64,000 bases of DNA from an uncultured Desulfobacteraceae bacterium (lineage in GTDB: Bacteria > Desulfobacterota > Desulfobacteria > Desulfobacterales > UBA5852), in contig CAJXSL010000001.1 in the NCBI GenBank assembly GCA_913060875.1, positions 1,012,464-1,076,463 on the forward strand, in the 5' to 3' direction. Positions 26,328 through 34,376 of the stretch are shown here, one piece after another (the first letter of the stretch is position 1; each line of letters opens with the position of its first letter). The notes under the pieces were generated by a model that was given only the letters and a program-made list of their open reading frames with translations, was not told where the DNA came from and did not search any database. The translations under genes were made by a program, and so were the position numbers.

Positions 26328-27962
26328 ATGACTGCCATGGAAAGCTTTAAGCTCCGGAATCGGATGCTGTTCTATAATTTGTTCACCAATCTCGTTGGCG
26401 CCTGGGTCATTATCCTGCTGAGTTTTCGATCCATTTCGCCGCCCTTTTATGAGATTGCCGATTTTGCCCACCGCATCAACATGATTTGCATACCCGTCTT
26501 CTATGGGTTGATGGGGTTGGTACAGATCGTATACGAGCAACCCATTCGGCGTTATTTGAAGCATTGGCTCGCTGGCCCTGATGGATATGAAGCCGCAAGG
26601 ATCAGCGCCCAAAGACGCTTGCTGAATGCGCCCTTCGTGATTGTCGCGATTGATTTTGCTTTCTGGACAGCCGCCGCAATCCTATATTTTTCGCTTTACC
26701 GGCAATTTACAACCATTGAGCTGGCCGCTATACGCGTCTTTTTCCAGAACTTGCTCGTGGGGCTAATTTCCTCAACCGCAGCGTTTTTCGTATTGGAGCA
26801 GGTCCTCCAAAAATCCCTGGTACCGCGATTGTTCCCGGAAGGAGGACTGTACATGACGCCCGGGACCGCACGGATCCGCATCCGTACCCGTCTGACAGCC
26901 TATTTGTTCGCCGTCAATTTGATTCCCTTTCTGGCGTTGTTGTTTATCGTCCAGGGGACTTATGACACCCACCTTGCCGACGGCCAACTGCTCGTGCATA
27001 TGCGTTCGGCCGTGGTAACGAACAGCATGATATCGCTTTCCGTTGGGATTTGCCTGACGATCCTGGTGAGTATTGGCCTGAGCCGCCCCATGAGCGGCAT
27101 CATCCGGGCCTTGAAGTGTGTGCACCAGGGCGACCTGGAACAAAAAGTGCGTGTCACCACCAACGATGAAATCGGCTATGCCGGCGATGTCATCAATGAA
27201 ATGACCTACGGGTTGAGAGAGCGCGAGCGGATGCAGCATTCCCTCAGACTGGCGCGCGAAGTCCAGGTGAAATTGCTTCCCGGCAAGGCTCCCCGAATAG
27301 ATGGCCTGGATATTGCCGGCAAGAGTTTGTACTGCGATGAGACCGGTGGCGATTATTTCGACTACATCCGCTTGCCCGAGTTCAACGGGCAGAATGTCGG
27401 CGTTGTTGTCGGCGATGTTTCTGATCACGGTGTTCACGCCGCGCTGCTCATGACCACGGCCAGGGCTTTCATCCGGCTGCGCGCTTCCACGCCGGATGGC
27501 ATTGAAAAGATTCTGGCGGACGTGAACCGGCACCTGGCAATGGATATCGAAAACGGCGGCCAGTTCATGACCTTATTTTTCCTCGTCGTCGACCTGGAAG
27601 AGGGAACGCTGAACTGGATTCGCGCCGGCCATGATCCGGCCTTGCTCTACGATCCCTCGCGCGGGGAATTTTTCGAGCTCATGGGCAAAGGGATACCGCT
27701 TGGTATCGACTCGGAGTATCCCTTTTTACCCGAGAGGCGGGGGCACCTTCAAAAGGGACAGATCATCCTGCTCGGCACGGACGGCATCTGGGAAGCACGC
27801 AACCGAAAAGGCGAGATTTTTGGGAAGAAAAGATTTTATCAGGTCATCCGCCAAAATGCCGGATGCAACGCCCAGGCGATCCTCGATGCGGTATTCGATG
27901 CCACCGCGGTGTTTCAGGACGGTTTCCGAATCGAGGACGACATTACTTTTTCTTTCACGTGA
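26328..27962 (+). CDS. Membrane HAMP-SpoIIE (RsbU-type) serine phosphatase
   Basis: The N-terminal ~230 residues carry several membrane helices, then a HAMP linker (SRPMSGIIRALKCVHQGDLEQ, ~245-300) and a PP2C/SpoIIE domain. The domain starts AREVQVKLLPG and has metal-site motifs GGDYFDY, VVGDVSDHG and LLGTDGIWEA. Such proteins sense a signal at the membrane and dephosphorylate an anti-sigma-antagonist (STAS) protein. No partner STAS or anti-sigma gene is adjacent. ATG 26328 is preferred after GGAAAGG; the open frame starts 22 codons upstream. Confidence 0.85.
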   Translation: MTAMESFKLRNRMLFYNLFTNLVGAWVIILLSFRSISPPFYEIADFAHRINMICIPVFYGLMGLVQIVYEQPIRRYLKHWLAGPDGYEAARISAQRRLLNAPFVIVAIDFAFWTAAAILYFSLYRQFTTIELAAIRVFFQNLLVGLISSTAAFFVLEQVLQKSLVPRLFPEGGLYMTPGTARIRIRTRLTAYLFAVNLIPFLALLFIVQGTYDTHLADGQLLVHMRSAVVTNSMISLSVGICLTILVSIGLSRPMSGIIRALKCVHQGDLEQKVRVTTNDEIGYAGDVINEMTYGLRERERMQHSLRLAREVQVKLLPGKAPRIDGLDIAGKSLYCDETGGDYFDYIRLPEFNGQNVGVVVGDVSDHGVHAALLMTTARAFIRLRASTPDGIEKILADVNRHLAMDIENGGQFMTLFFLVVDLEEGTLNWIRAGHDPALLYDPSRGEFFELMGKGIPLGIDSEYPFLPERRGHLQKGQIILLGTDGIWEARNRKGEIFGKKRFYQVIRQNAGCNAQAILDAVFDATAVFQDGFRIEDDITFSFT

Positions 27963-27963
27963 A

Positions 27964-28156
27964 AAGAAAACGAAGCAATCACGCCTTTCCGTAAATCGGC
28001 GTGACAGGCTTCAAACGCCCGTGCCCCGCTTTATCCTGCGCGTCGTCGGTGTGGCCGGAGCACGCGGAAACTCGCCCGCCTTCGCTTGGGCTACGGCGGA
28101 CTCAGACAGTCCGCGCGCTTTAATCCGGCCACCCCGCCGATGCTCGGCGCGGGACA
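27964..28156. repeat. Dispersed repeat, copy 2 (partner at 2853-2960)
   Basis: It shares the ordered blocks AAGAAAACGAA, AATCACGCCTTT, GGCGTGACAGGCTTCA and TGCGCGTCGTCGGTG with the first copy. An extra segment (GCCGGAGCACGCGGAAACTC...) contains a further inverted part. It begins right at the stop of the phosphatase gene. Confidence 0.55.
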
Positions 28157-28261
28157 ATGGGAAACCCAAAACCAAAAGCATTATAACCGTTTGGTAGCCC
28201 CATCTTTTCGGGCTATCTGACACCTCCTGGTTCGCCTGAGTGCCCTCTATTACAAAAAAAA

Positions 28262-28287
28262 GGACGGTCCGCATTCGCGAACCGTCC
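28262..28287 (-). terminator. Rho-independent terminator of the flavoprotein gene
   Basis: GGACGGT and ACCGTCC close a stem around a small loop, followed on the minus strand by eight T residues. It lies 37 bases after the stop of the minus-strand gene. Confidence 0.75.
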
Positions 28288-28323
28288 CCTAATTTTTGTC
28301 CTATGAAAGTTACTTCAGGCTGA

Positions 28324-29691
28324 TTATTTCCCGCTCATCTTGGCCGTGGCATTCTCGGCCGCCAGCATCACGTGGTATCCTAAAGGTGATGCGGTCAGGA
28401 GCGGGTGGGTGGCGTACTGCATGGTGGCCAGTTCTTCGGCCGTGAGGCCGCCCTGGATGGCGGCGGCTACGATGTTGACCATATCCGCGGTCGAATCCCC
28501 GCCGCGCACGTGGCCGCCGATAATGCTGCCGGTGTCGCTGTGGAACAGGAGCTTGGCCTTCATGTCACAGACACAGCCCGGCAGGGCGCCCGGATGGCGG
28601 TTGGGGAAGACTGCCTCGCCGACCACATAGGGGATCTCGGCGTCATCGGCGGCTTTGGTGGTGAGACCCGCCGCCCCGATGGAGCTCTCGCCCACCGTGG
28701 TGCCGAAGGCCCCCACGGCCCCCATGCTCTTCCGCAGGGGATCATAGAGGTTGGACGCGGCGATCATGCCTTCGCTGCAGGCCACCGAGGCCAGGCGGAT
28801 GCCCGTGGGCTGGCCGTCGAAGAAGGAAAACTTGGTGGCGCAGTCCCCGGCCGCGAATATATCCGGGTCCTCGGTGCGCATGTAGGCGTCCACCTTGACG
28901 CCCAGGCGCGGGTCGGCCTCCAGGCCGATCTGCTGGGCCAGGTCGATGTTGGGCGTGACCCCGATGCCCACCACCACAGCATCCGCCGGGATCGTCTCGC
29001 CCGATGCCAGCTGGACGCCGGTGACCTTACCATTGCCCTGGATGGCCTGCACCTGGGCGTTGGTCATGACGTTGACGCCCAGGTGGCGCAGCTCGGTTTC
29101 CGCATCGGCGCAGAATTCCTGCTCGCAGGCCAGCATCAGGCAGTTGGGCAGCATCTCGACCAGGCTGACATCCTTGGCGGCATCCCCGTTGGCCGGGGCC
29201 ATTTTAGCGATCTGCTCGGCCATCTCCACGCCGATGAAGCCGCCGCCGATCACCACCACCTTGCGGGACGACTCCAGGGTCTTCTGGATCTGGGCAAGGT
29301 ATTCAGGCTCTTTTTTAATGCCGAAAACATTGCCGGTCTGCATCCCGGGGATGGGCGGCATGGCCGGCCGGGAACCGGTGGCCAGGATCAGCTTGTCATA
29401 GGCAATGCGGGTGCCGTCGGCCAGATCGGCGGTCTTGTTGCCCCGGTCGATGGATTCCACCGCCAGGGTGTGCATGCGGATGCCCTGCTTGATGAAGTTG
29501 TCGTCCGGGATAAGGTTTTTTTCCACCGCTTTCAGCGTGCCGTAGATATACGGAATTCCGCAGGGCACCGGCGTTTTGCTGGCCTTGCGCACAATGGTGA
29601 CCTCTTTTTCCGGGTGGCGCCGCTTGACGGTCAGTCCTGCCATCAGACCGGCGGCGGAACCGCCTACAATCAATACATCGGTTTTTTCCAT
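28324..29691 (-). CDS. CoA-disulfide reductase/NADH oxidase-like flavoprotein
   Basis: The 455-residue pyridine-nucleotide disulfide oxidoreductase has an FAD site VLIVGGSAAGLMAG, a single redox cysteine in PVPCGIPY as in CoA-disulfide reductase and NADH oxidase/peroxidase, the second dinucleotide fold VVVIGGGFIGVEMA, and the FAD-end motif DIFAAGDCA. It could reduce CoA disulfides, persulfides or oxygen using NAD(P)H. A -24/-12 sigma-54 promoter ~98 bases before the start and a divergent sigma-54 activator suggest inducible expression. GGAGGGAG precedes the ATG. Confidence 0.85.
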   Translation of the reverse strand: MEKTDVLIVGGSAAGLMAGLTVKRRHPEKEVTIVRKASKTPVPCGIPYIYGTLKAVEKNLIPDDNFIKQGIRMHTLAVESIDRGNKTADLADGTRIAYDKLILATGSRPAMPPIPGMQTGNVFGIKKEPEYLAQIQKTLESSRKVVVIGGGFIGVEMAEQIAKMAPANGDAAKDVSLVEMLPNCLMLACEQEFCADAETELRHLGVNVMTNAQVQAIQGNGKVTGVQLASGETIPADAVVVGIGVTPNIDLAQQIGLEADPRLGVKVDAYMRTEDPDIFAAGDCATKFSFFDGQPTGIRLASVACSEGMIAASNLYDPLRKSMGAVGAFGTTVGESSIGAAGLTTKAADDAEIPYVVGEAVFPNRHPGALPGCVCDMKAKLLFHSDTGSIIGGHVRGGDSTADMVNIVAAAIQGGLTAEELATMQYATHPLLTASPLGYHVMLAAENATAKMSGK

Positions 29692-29713
29692 ACGAATCTC
29701 CCTCCATGTGGTG

Positions 29714-29737
29714 ACCGGTTTTCGTCGCGAAACCGGT
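29714..29737. promoter_or_regulatory. Inverted repeat in the 5' leader of the flavoprotein gene
   Basis: ACCGGTTTTCG and its near complement GCGAAACCGGT face each other with a TC centre. It lies between the predicted sigma-54 start site and the ATG, so it may fold in the mRNA leader or act as an operator. Confidence 0.5.
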
Positions 29738-29788
29738 TAAGTTGCTGTGAAATTCATAACGCGTTTAAGGTGTAAGGGGCTGTAGAAT

Positions 29789-29804
29789 GGCAATAATGGT
29801 GCCA
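29789..29804 (-). promoter_or_regulatory. Sigma-54 (-24/-12) promoter for the flavoprotein gene
   Basis: Read on the minus strand it is TGGCACC-ATTA-TTGCC, with GG and GC separated by exactly 10 bases and matching TGGCACG-N4-TTGC. Transcription would start near 29778, giving a leader of about 87 bases to the ATG at 29691. Confidence 0.8.
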
Positions 29805-29904
29805 GGGGCCCGGCAGGGGCCGCCAAGAGGGCTCCATGCCTGCCAATGCCGCGCGGGCAGGGGGTTTGAAAAAGATGGAAATCAGACTCCGGGTGGTTGC
29901 CAGG

Positions 29905-29963
29905 ACGTTTAAAAGGGTGTAAAAAGCGTTAAAAAAATTTTAACGATCGTTAAGTTTTAACGG
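29905..29963. promoter_or_regulatory. Likely activator (enhancer) sites for sigma-54 control
   Basis: The 14-bp perfect palindrome TTAACGATCGTTAA (29940-29953) is flanked by further CGTTTAAAA, GCGTTAAAA and TTTTAACGG half-sites. It lies ~135 bases upstream of the -24/-12 promoter and just before the activator's start codon, where activator sites and autoregulation sites are usual. Confidence 0.65.
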
Positions 29964-29970
29964 AGCTTTT

Positions 29971-31341
29971 ATGCGCGAACAGGATCTCAATTTTCACTGG
30001 AAGACCGTGGTCAACACCATCCGTGACGGGGTTATGATTGTCGACCGGCAGGGGCGGATCGTTTCGGTCAACCGCGCTTTTGAAACGATTACCGGCTATA
30101 GCCGGGCGGAAGCCGTCGGCCAGAGCTGTCAGCTCCTGCGCTGCGATATCTGTGAAACGGCACGGAATCCCAAGGACCGCAGCTGGTGCGACCTGTTTAG
30201 CACGGGCCGCGTCAATGCCAACCGCTGCCGCATGACCCGCAAGGACGGGCGGCCGGTGTACGTCATAAAAAACGCGTCCCTTCTCGAGGGGGCCACCCGC
30301 AAGGTCATCGGCGCCGTGGAAACCCTGACCGACGTGACCGAGCTGGTGCACAAGGAAGACCAGATCGAGGCCTTTCGCCAGGAACGGCAGCAGGAAGACG
30401 GGTTCAGCGGCATTTTAGGGGCCTCGGCCGCCATCAGCCGGGTGTTCGAGCTGGTGAGGAACGCCGCCCGGTCCGACGCCCCGGTCATCATCCTGGGGGA
30501 GAGCGGCACGGGCAAGGAACTGGTGGCCCGGGCCATCCACGACGTGGGCATTCGCGGGGATAAGCCATTCGTCAAGGTCAACTGCGCCGCCCTGAACGAA
30601 TCCCTCCTGGAGAGCGAACTTTTCGGCCATGTCAAGGGTGCCTTCACCGGTGCTTTCCGGGATCGGGAAGGGCGGTTCGAAGCCGCCCATCACGGGGAAA
30701 TTTTCCTGGATGAAATCGGCGACCTGCCGCCCCACATCCAGGTCAAACTGCTGCGCGTATTAGAGGAAAAAGTGGTGGAGCGGGTGGGGGCCAATACACC
30801 AATTCCCATCAACGTGCGGATCATTTCCGCCACCAACCGGAACCTCGACGCATTGGTGGCGGAAGGGGGCTTTCGCAAAGACCTGTTCTACCGCATCAAC
30901 GTCATCCCCATATGGGTCCCGCCCCTGAGGGAGCGCACCGAGGACATCCCCCTGCTGGCCGAGGCCTTCCTGAAACGGATCAGTTTGAAAACCGGCCAAA
31001 CCATTCCGGCGGTCAGCCCGGAGGCCATGGCCCTGCTGATGAAATACCCCTGGCCCGGCAATGTGCGCGAATTGAAAAGCGCCTTTGAGTACGCTTGTGT
31101 GACCTGTCATGAAAACCGCCTGGAGTTCTATCATTTTCCCCCCAATATCGTGGGGCAGGGGGCGATCGCTACGCCGCACAGCGAGCCGCACGAAAGCCGC
31201 GAGGAAACCCAGCGGCGGCAGTTGATCACCGCCCTGCAGCAGACCGGCGGCAACCGGACCGCCGCCGCCCAGATCCTGGGGGTGACCCGCGTGACGGTCT
31301 GGAACCGGATGAAACGCTTTGGCATCCAGCTTCCCATATAA
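29971..31341 (+). CDS. PAS-domain sigma-54-dependent transcriptional activator
   Basis: The 456-residue bacterial enhancer-binding protein starts with a PAS domain (residues ~8-120) instead of a receiver. The AAA+ core has GESGTGKE (~176), GAFTGA (~223, sigma-54 contact), EIFLDEIGDLPP and the arginine-finger region, and the C-terminus is a Fis-type helix-turn-helix (NRTAAAQILGVTRVTVWNRMKRFGI). The PAS part carries a cysteine cluster (SCQLLRCDIC...SWCDLF...RC), which suggests redox or metal sensing. It is divergent from the flavoprotein gene with the sigma-54 promoter, its probable target. Confidence 0.9.
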   Translation: MREQDLNFHWKTVVNTIRDGVMIVDRQGRIVSVNRAFETITGYSRAEAVGQSCQLLRCDICETARNPKDRSWCDLFSTGRVNANRCRMTRKDGRPVYVIKNASLLEGATRKVIGAVETLTDVTELVHKEDQIEAFRQERQQEDGFSGILGASAAISRVFELVRNAARSDAPVIILGESGTGKELVARAIHDVGIRGDKPFVKVNCAALNESLLESELFGHVKGAFTGAFRDREGRFEAAHHGEIFLDEIGDLPPHIQVKLLRVLEEKVVERVGANTPIPINVRIISATNRNLDALVAEGGFRKDLFYRINVIPIWVPPLRERTEDIPLLAEAFLKRISLKTGQTIPAVSPEAMALLMKYPWPGNVRELKSAFEYACVTCHENRLEFYHFPPNIVGQGAIATPHSEPHESREETQRRQLITALQQTGGNRTAAAQILGVTRVTVWNRMKRFGIQLPI

Positions 31342-31387
31342 CCATTAGATTACATAAGATATATTTTGCATAATACGTTTATGCAAA

Positions 31388-31542
31388 AACGGTTTTCTAC
31401 AAAGCTCCCGTCAACAAGAATTTACCACGAAGAGCACGAAGAAAAATCGGCCAGAGCAGTTGAACCCCTTCGTGTCCCTCATGCTCTTCGTGGTTCAAGC
31501 TGTTGCATCTAGCCAAACACGGCCTTTTCGAATAACCGCATA
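31388..31542 (+). repeat. 'CACGAAG' repeat family, copy 1
   Basis: The order is AACGG, TCAACAAGAATTTACCACGA, AGAGCACGAAG, GGCCAGAGCAG, CCTTCGTGTCC, TTCGTGGTTCAAGCTGTTGC, AATAACCGCATA. The central CACGAAGA...TCTTCGTG part is palindromic. Five copies of about 160 bp are in this window. No further gene is seen in 31342-31820. Confidence 0.85.
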
Positions 31543-31820
31543 TGCAGATATTTAGACTAATCCAGATATTCCATGAGATATTCGGGCGCGGAAGAACCCG
31601 GAAATGGCGGCTGCCAAACAATTTCCCATTTCTGTAAAAGCAATTGCCTACTTAATTTACAAGTTTTCTGTATGGTTGATAGAATCGTGGATTAGTGAGG
31701 GGGAATACTTGTTTGATTCCGGATAATTAGAACCCTGCCGGGAATAGCTCCGTCAGATTGGCATAATAACTGCTTTAAGTCATCGGGATAAGCCCTCTTC
31801 GATTACTCTAAGGATAAGCG

Positions 31821-32171
31821 ATGACGAAAAAAGCAGCGGATGATATGGGCTCAGAGGGAAGTGAATTAGTAATAAGAAGCGTTACTGATATAGCTGCGGA
31901 TAAGGCCAGCCCGGGCAGCTATGTGGACCTGCGCTACAAAGAACACCGACATCCGGACTACATTCGCGTGAGTGCGCGGAATTGCCACCCGGACAAATCG
32001 ATTCAAGCGTATTTTTACATCATGACCGAAAAAAACGGCCGTTTTCTCCCGGCCAATCCCCAAAGCACCATTGAAGCCTGCCTGAATCCTTCCGAAAAAA
32101 CGGTCGTCTATTTTGCGGAAAAAAAGCACAATCCCCGTCTGTTCCTTTACTACGCGGCCTTTGCCGATTAA
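31821..32171 (+). CDS. Hypothetical protein, 116 aa
   Basis: The frame starts MTKKAADDMGS after a CTAAGGATA site. It has a mixed alpha/beta-like pattern with VDLRYKEHRHPDYIRVSARNCHPD and a C-terminal NPRLFLYYAAFAD. No known domain is recognised. It lies between two copies of the CACGAAG repeat. Confidence 0.55.
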   Translation: MTKKAADDMGSEGSELVIRSVTDIAADKASPGSYVDLRYKEHRHPDYIRVSARNCHPDKSIQAYFYIMTEKNGRFLPANPQSTIEACLNPSEKTVVYFAEKKHNPRLFLYYAAFAD

Positions 32172-32188
32172 CCCCGATATTTATTGAA

Positions 32189-32353
32189 AAACGGTTCTCT
32201 GCAAAGCTCCGGTCAACAAGAATCTACCACGAAGAGCACGAAGAGCACGAAGAAAAACCGGCCAGAGCAGATGAACCCCTTCGTGTCCTTCGTGATCTTC
32301 GTGGTTCAAGCTGTTGCATTTAGCCAAACTTGGTCTTTCCGGATAACCGCATA
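32189..32353 (+). repeat. 'CACGAAG' repeat family, copy 2
   Basis: Full-length copy (AAACGGTTCTCTGCAAAGCT to GGATAACCGCATA). It has one more CACGAAGAG unit in the left arm than copy 1. Confidence 0.85.
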
Positions 32354-32367
32354 TTGAAATATGCGGC

Positions 32368-32721
32368 TCAACCTGCGCGGGTCCCGTTGGGCACGGGGGC
32401 TTCCGGCATTGCCAGCACGGGCGTAACGCCGTCTTCATACCCCAGATCGAACAGCATGCCCTGGGACTCCTCGCCGGCCATTCGCCGCGGGGGTATGTTG
32501 ACCACGAACAACGCCTGTTTGCCCGCGATTGCTTGCGGGTCCTCCCGCTCCTGCTTGATGCCTGCCAGGATCGTTCGGGTGTGATCGCCAAAATCCACGA
32601 TGAGCTTGACCAGTTTTTTGGACCCTTCCACGTCCCGGACCGCATCGATGGTGCCGACCCGGATGTCCAGTTTTTGCAGATGGTCAAATGTAATTTCAGG
32701 TTTAACAGGTGCGGGTGTCAT
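32368..32721 (-). CDS. csaA: CsaA/Trbp111-like tRNA-binding-domain protein
   Basis: The ~117-residue protein consists of one OB-fold tRNA-binding domain of the EMAP/MetRS-C class (LDIRVGTIDAVRDVEGSKKLVKLIVDFG...ILAGIKQE...VVNIPPRRMAGEESQGML). Free-standing members (CsaA, Trbp111) are dimers that bind tRNA non-specifically or act as chaperones for exported proteins. ATG 32721 follows GGAGGG. The gene is framed by direct CACGAAG repeats on both sides. Confidence 0.82.
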   Translation of the reverse strand: MTPAPVKPEITFDHLQKLDIRVGTIDAVRDVEGSKKLVKLIVDFGDHTRTILAGIKQEREDPQAIAGKQALFVVNIPPRRMAGEESQGMLFDLGYEDGVTPVLAMPEAPVPNGTRAG

Positions 32722-32812
32722 TTGCCCTCCAAGATTCCACACAATAGGTTAATTAGGCCCTCCACATAGGTGGATAGCACGCAGAGGTCTTGTCAATTCA
32801 GGATATTTTGGA

Positions 32813-32938
32813 AAACGGTTCTCTGCAAAGCTCCCGTCAACAAGAATTTACCACGAAGAGCACGAAGAAAAACCGGCCAGAGTAGATGAATCCCTTCGTG
32901 TCCTTCGTGATCTTCGTGGTTCAAGCTGTTGCCCTTAG
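32813..32938 (+). repeat. 'CACGAAG' repeat family, copy 3 (right end missing)
   Basis: It runs from AAACGGTTCTCTGC to GTTCAAGCTGTTGC, lacking the final GGATAACCGCATA block. It ends at the 3' end of the argP gene. Confidence 0.8.
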
Positions 32939-32944
32939 CAATTC

Positions 32945-33835
32945 CTACGCTCCCACCAATCCTTTTGCTTCACGAATAAGGCACTGCGAAAGTTTTTCCA
33001 GTAAATCGGACTTCAAATTCCAGCAATGCCAGTAGAGCTCCACCGGGACATGAAAACCGGGGGCCAGGTCCACCATTTGGCCGGAGGCGACCATCGGCGC
33101 GCTTTGTTGATCCGGCAGCATGCCATGGGCCAGCCCCAGTGCAATGAAATCCGCGAATTTTTCGACGGATGGCACGTAGTGGGTCGGGATGGCGTCCGGC
33201 ACCGCCCCGAGGGCCTGGCGGAGGAGTTTGTGGTGCAGTTCATCATGCCGATCGAAGATAATGGCCGGGGCAAGACGCACGGCCCCGGCCGTGATGCCGT
33301 CAGGAAACCATTGGGCGGCAAACTCCGGTGTCGCCATCATGCGGTAATGCATGCGGCCGATATAGTCGATCCGGCAGCCCTGCATGGGCTGCGCCTGGGT
33401 GCTGATGCACCCCATGACTTTGCCGTCTTTCAGCAGTCGATGGGTCTGTTCCTGATCGTTGACCCGGATGTCCAGCAGTACCCTTTCATCGCGTAAAAAG
33501 GGGTGGAGCGCCTCCAGGAGCCAAAACGCAAGGCTGTCGGCGTTGATCCCGACGGCTATGGATGTAAATTCCTTATGGGCCGCCTTGTCGAACGCGACGG
33601 CCAGATCGTCTTCCAGCCGTTTGACCTGGAGGTAGTGCTTTAGAAGTTTCTGGCCGGCAATGGTCGCCCGGGGCGGGGTGGTGCGCGCGATCAACACTTG
33701 CCCGGTGACGTCCTCCAGCAATTTCACCCGCTGGGAAACCGCCGATTGGGTGATGTGCAAGGCCCTGGCCGCCTTGTCGAAACCGCCCTCCCGGGCCACC
33801 ATGGCCAGCGCTTCGATGAGTTTATAATCGAGCAT
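32945..33835 (-). CDS. argP: LysR-family regulator ArgP
   Basis: The 296-residue protein has an N-terminal winged helix (MLDYKLIEALAMVAREGGFDKAARALHITQSAVSQRVKLLE), the pattern of ArgP/IciA, and the ~200-residue effector domain. ArgP senses lysine and arginine and activates argO. The exporter gene argO lies divergently at 34377, which supports the assignment. A perfect 8-3-8 inverted repeat stands 8 bases before its ATG, where it could mediate autoregulation. Two mobile repeats now separate it from argO. Confidence 0.85.
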   Translation of the reverse strand: MLDYKLIEALAMVAREGGFDKAARALHITQSAVSQRVKLLEDVTGQVLIARTTPPRATIAGQKLLKHYLQVKRLEDDLAVAFDKAAHKEFTSIAVGINADSLAFWLLEALHPFLRDERVLLDIRVNDQEQTHRLLKDGKVMGCISTQAQPMQGCRIDYIGRMHYRMMATPEFAAQWFPDGITAGAVRLAPAIIFDRHDELHHKLLRQALGAVPDAIPTHYVPSVEKFADFIALGLAHGMLPDQQSAPMVASGQMVDLAPGFHVPVELYWHCWNLKSDLLEKLSQCLIREAKGLVGA

Positions 33836-33842
33836 GGATGCT

Positions 33843-33861
33843 AAATTAGCATAGCTAATTT
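33843..33861. promoter_or_regulatory. Probable ArgP operator
   Basis: AAATTAGC-ATA-GCTAATTT is a perfect inverted repeat containing the T-N11-A spacing of LysR-type sites (TTAGCATAGCTAA). It lies directly upstream of argP. Confidence 0.6.
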
Positions 33862-33927
33862 ATCATTAAAACAATTAATTTTTCTTTTTAATGCGTTTCC
33901 CCTATCTTGCGGGGAACGAAGACCATG

Positions 33928-34187
33928 AACCCGGATATTTCACGCGTTCGAGATGTTCATTGGTAAGGCATCAGGGGCGCTGCTGTACGCCTGTTACCGC
34001 AAGCCTCTGATAACGCGGCCGATGGGCATCTGGGGCGCGCCTGCAGGGTGACACTTTTTCTATGATTTTGGAAATCGGCCAAGGGTACAACGTGTCACCT
34101 GAAGATTATTTCCCGAATAGCGTTTATACCCCTGAAGAGTTGCATAAAATTTATTGTGTAGAAAAAATTTCATGAAGTGTTCGGGTT
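33928..34187. mobile_element. MITE-like family 1, full copy A
   Basis: About 260 bp with ends AACCCGGATATTTCACGCG and TTTCATGAAGTGTTCGGGTT, which are inverted to each other. The interior (GCATCAGGGGCGCTGCTGTAC, AGGGTGACACTTTTTCTATG, GAATAGCGTTTATACCCCTG in part) matches the inverted copy at 54462-54723. There is no conserved reading frame, so it is a non-autonomous element. It sits between argP and argO. Confidence 0.8.
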
Positions 34188-34352
34188 AAACGGTTCTCTG
34201 CAAAGCTCCAGTCAACAAGAATTTACCACGAAGAGCACGAAGAGCACGAAGAAAAACCGGCCAGAGTAGATGAATCCCTTCGTGTCCTTCGTGATCTTCG
34301 TGGTTCAAGCTGTTGCATTTAACCAAACTTGGTCTTTCCGGATAACCGCATA
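34188..34352 (+). repeat. 'CACGAAG' repeat family, copy 4
   Basis: Full-length copy directly abutting the MITE-like element on its left and ending 25 bases before argO. Confidence 0.85.
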
Positions 34353-34376
34353 CCATTATGTAAGAAAGGGGAAATT

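Noticed and set aside
31342-31820. tRNA-like GGTTCAA..CC strings
   Set aside because: They are part of the CACGAAG repeat; no cloverleaf with acceptor and anticodon arms could be formed.
33928-34187. Short frame inside MITE copy A ending HKIYCVEKIS
   Set aside because: The inverted copy at 54462 has a stop in the matching frame, so it is not a conserved gene.
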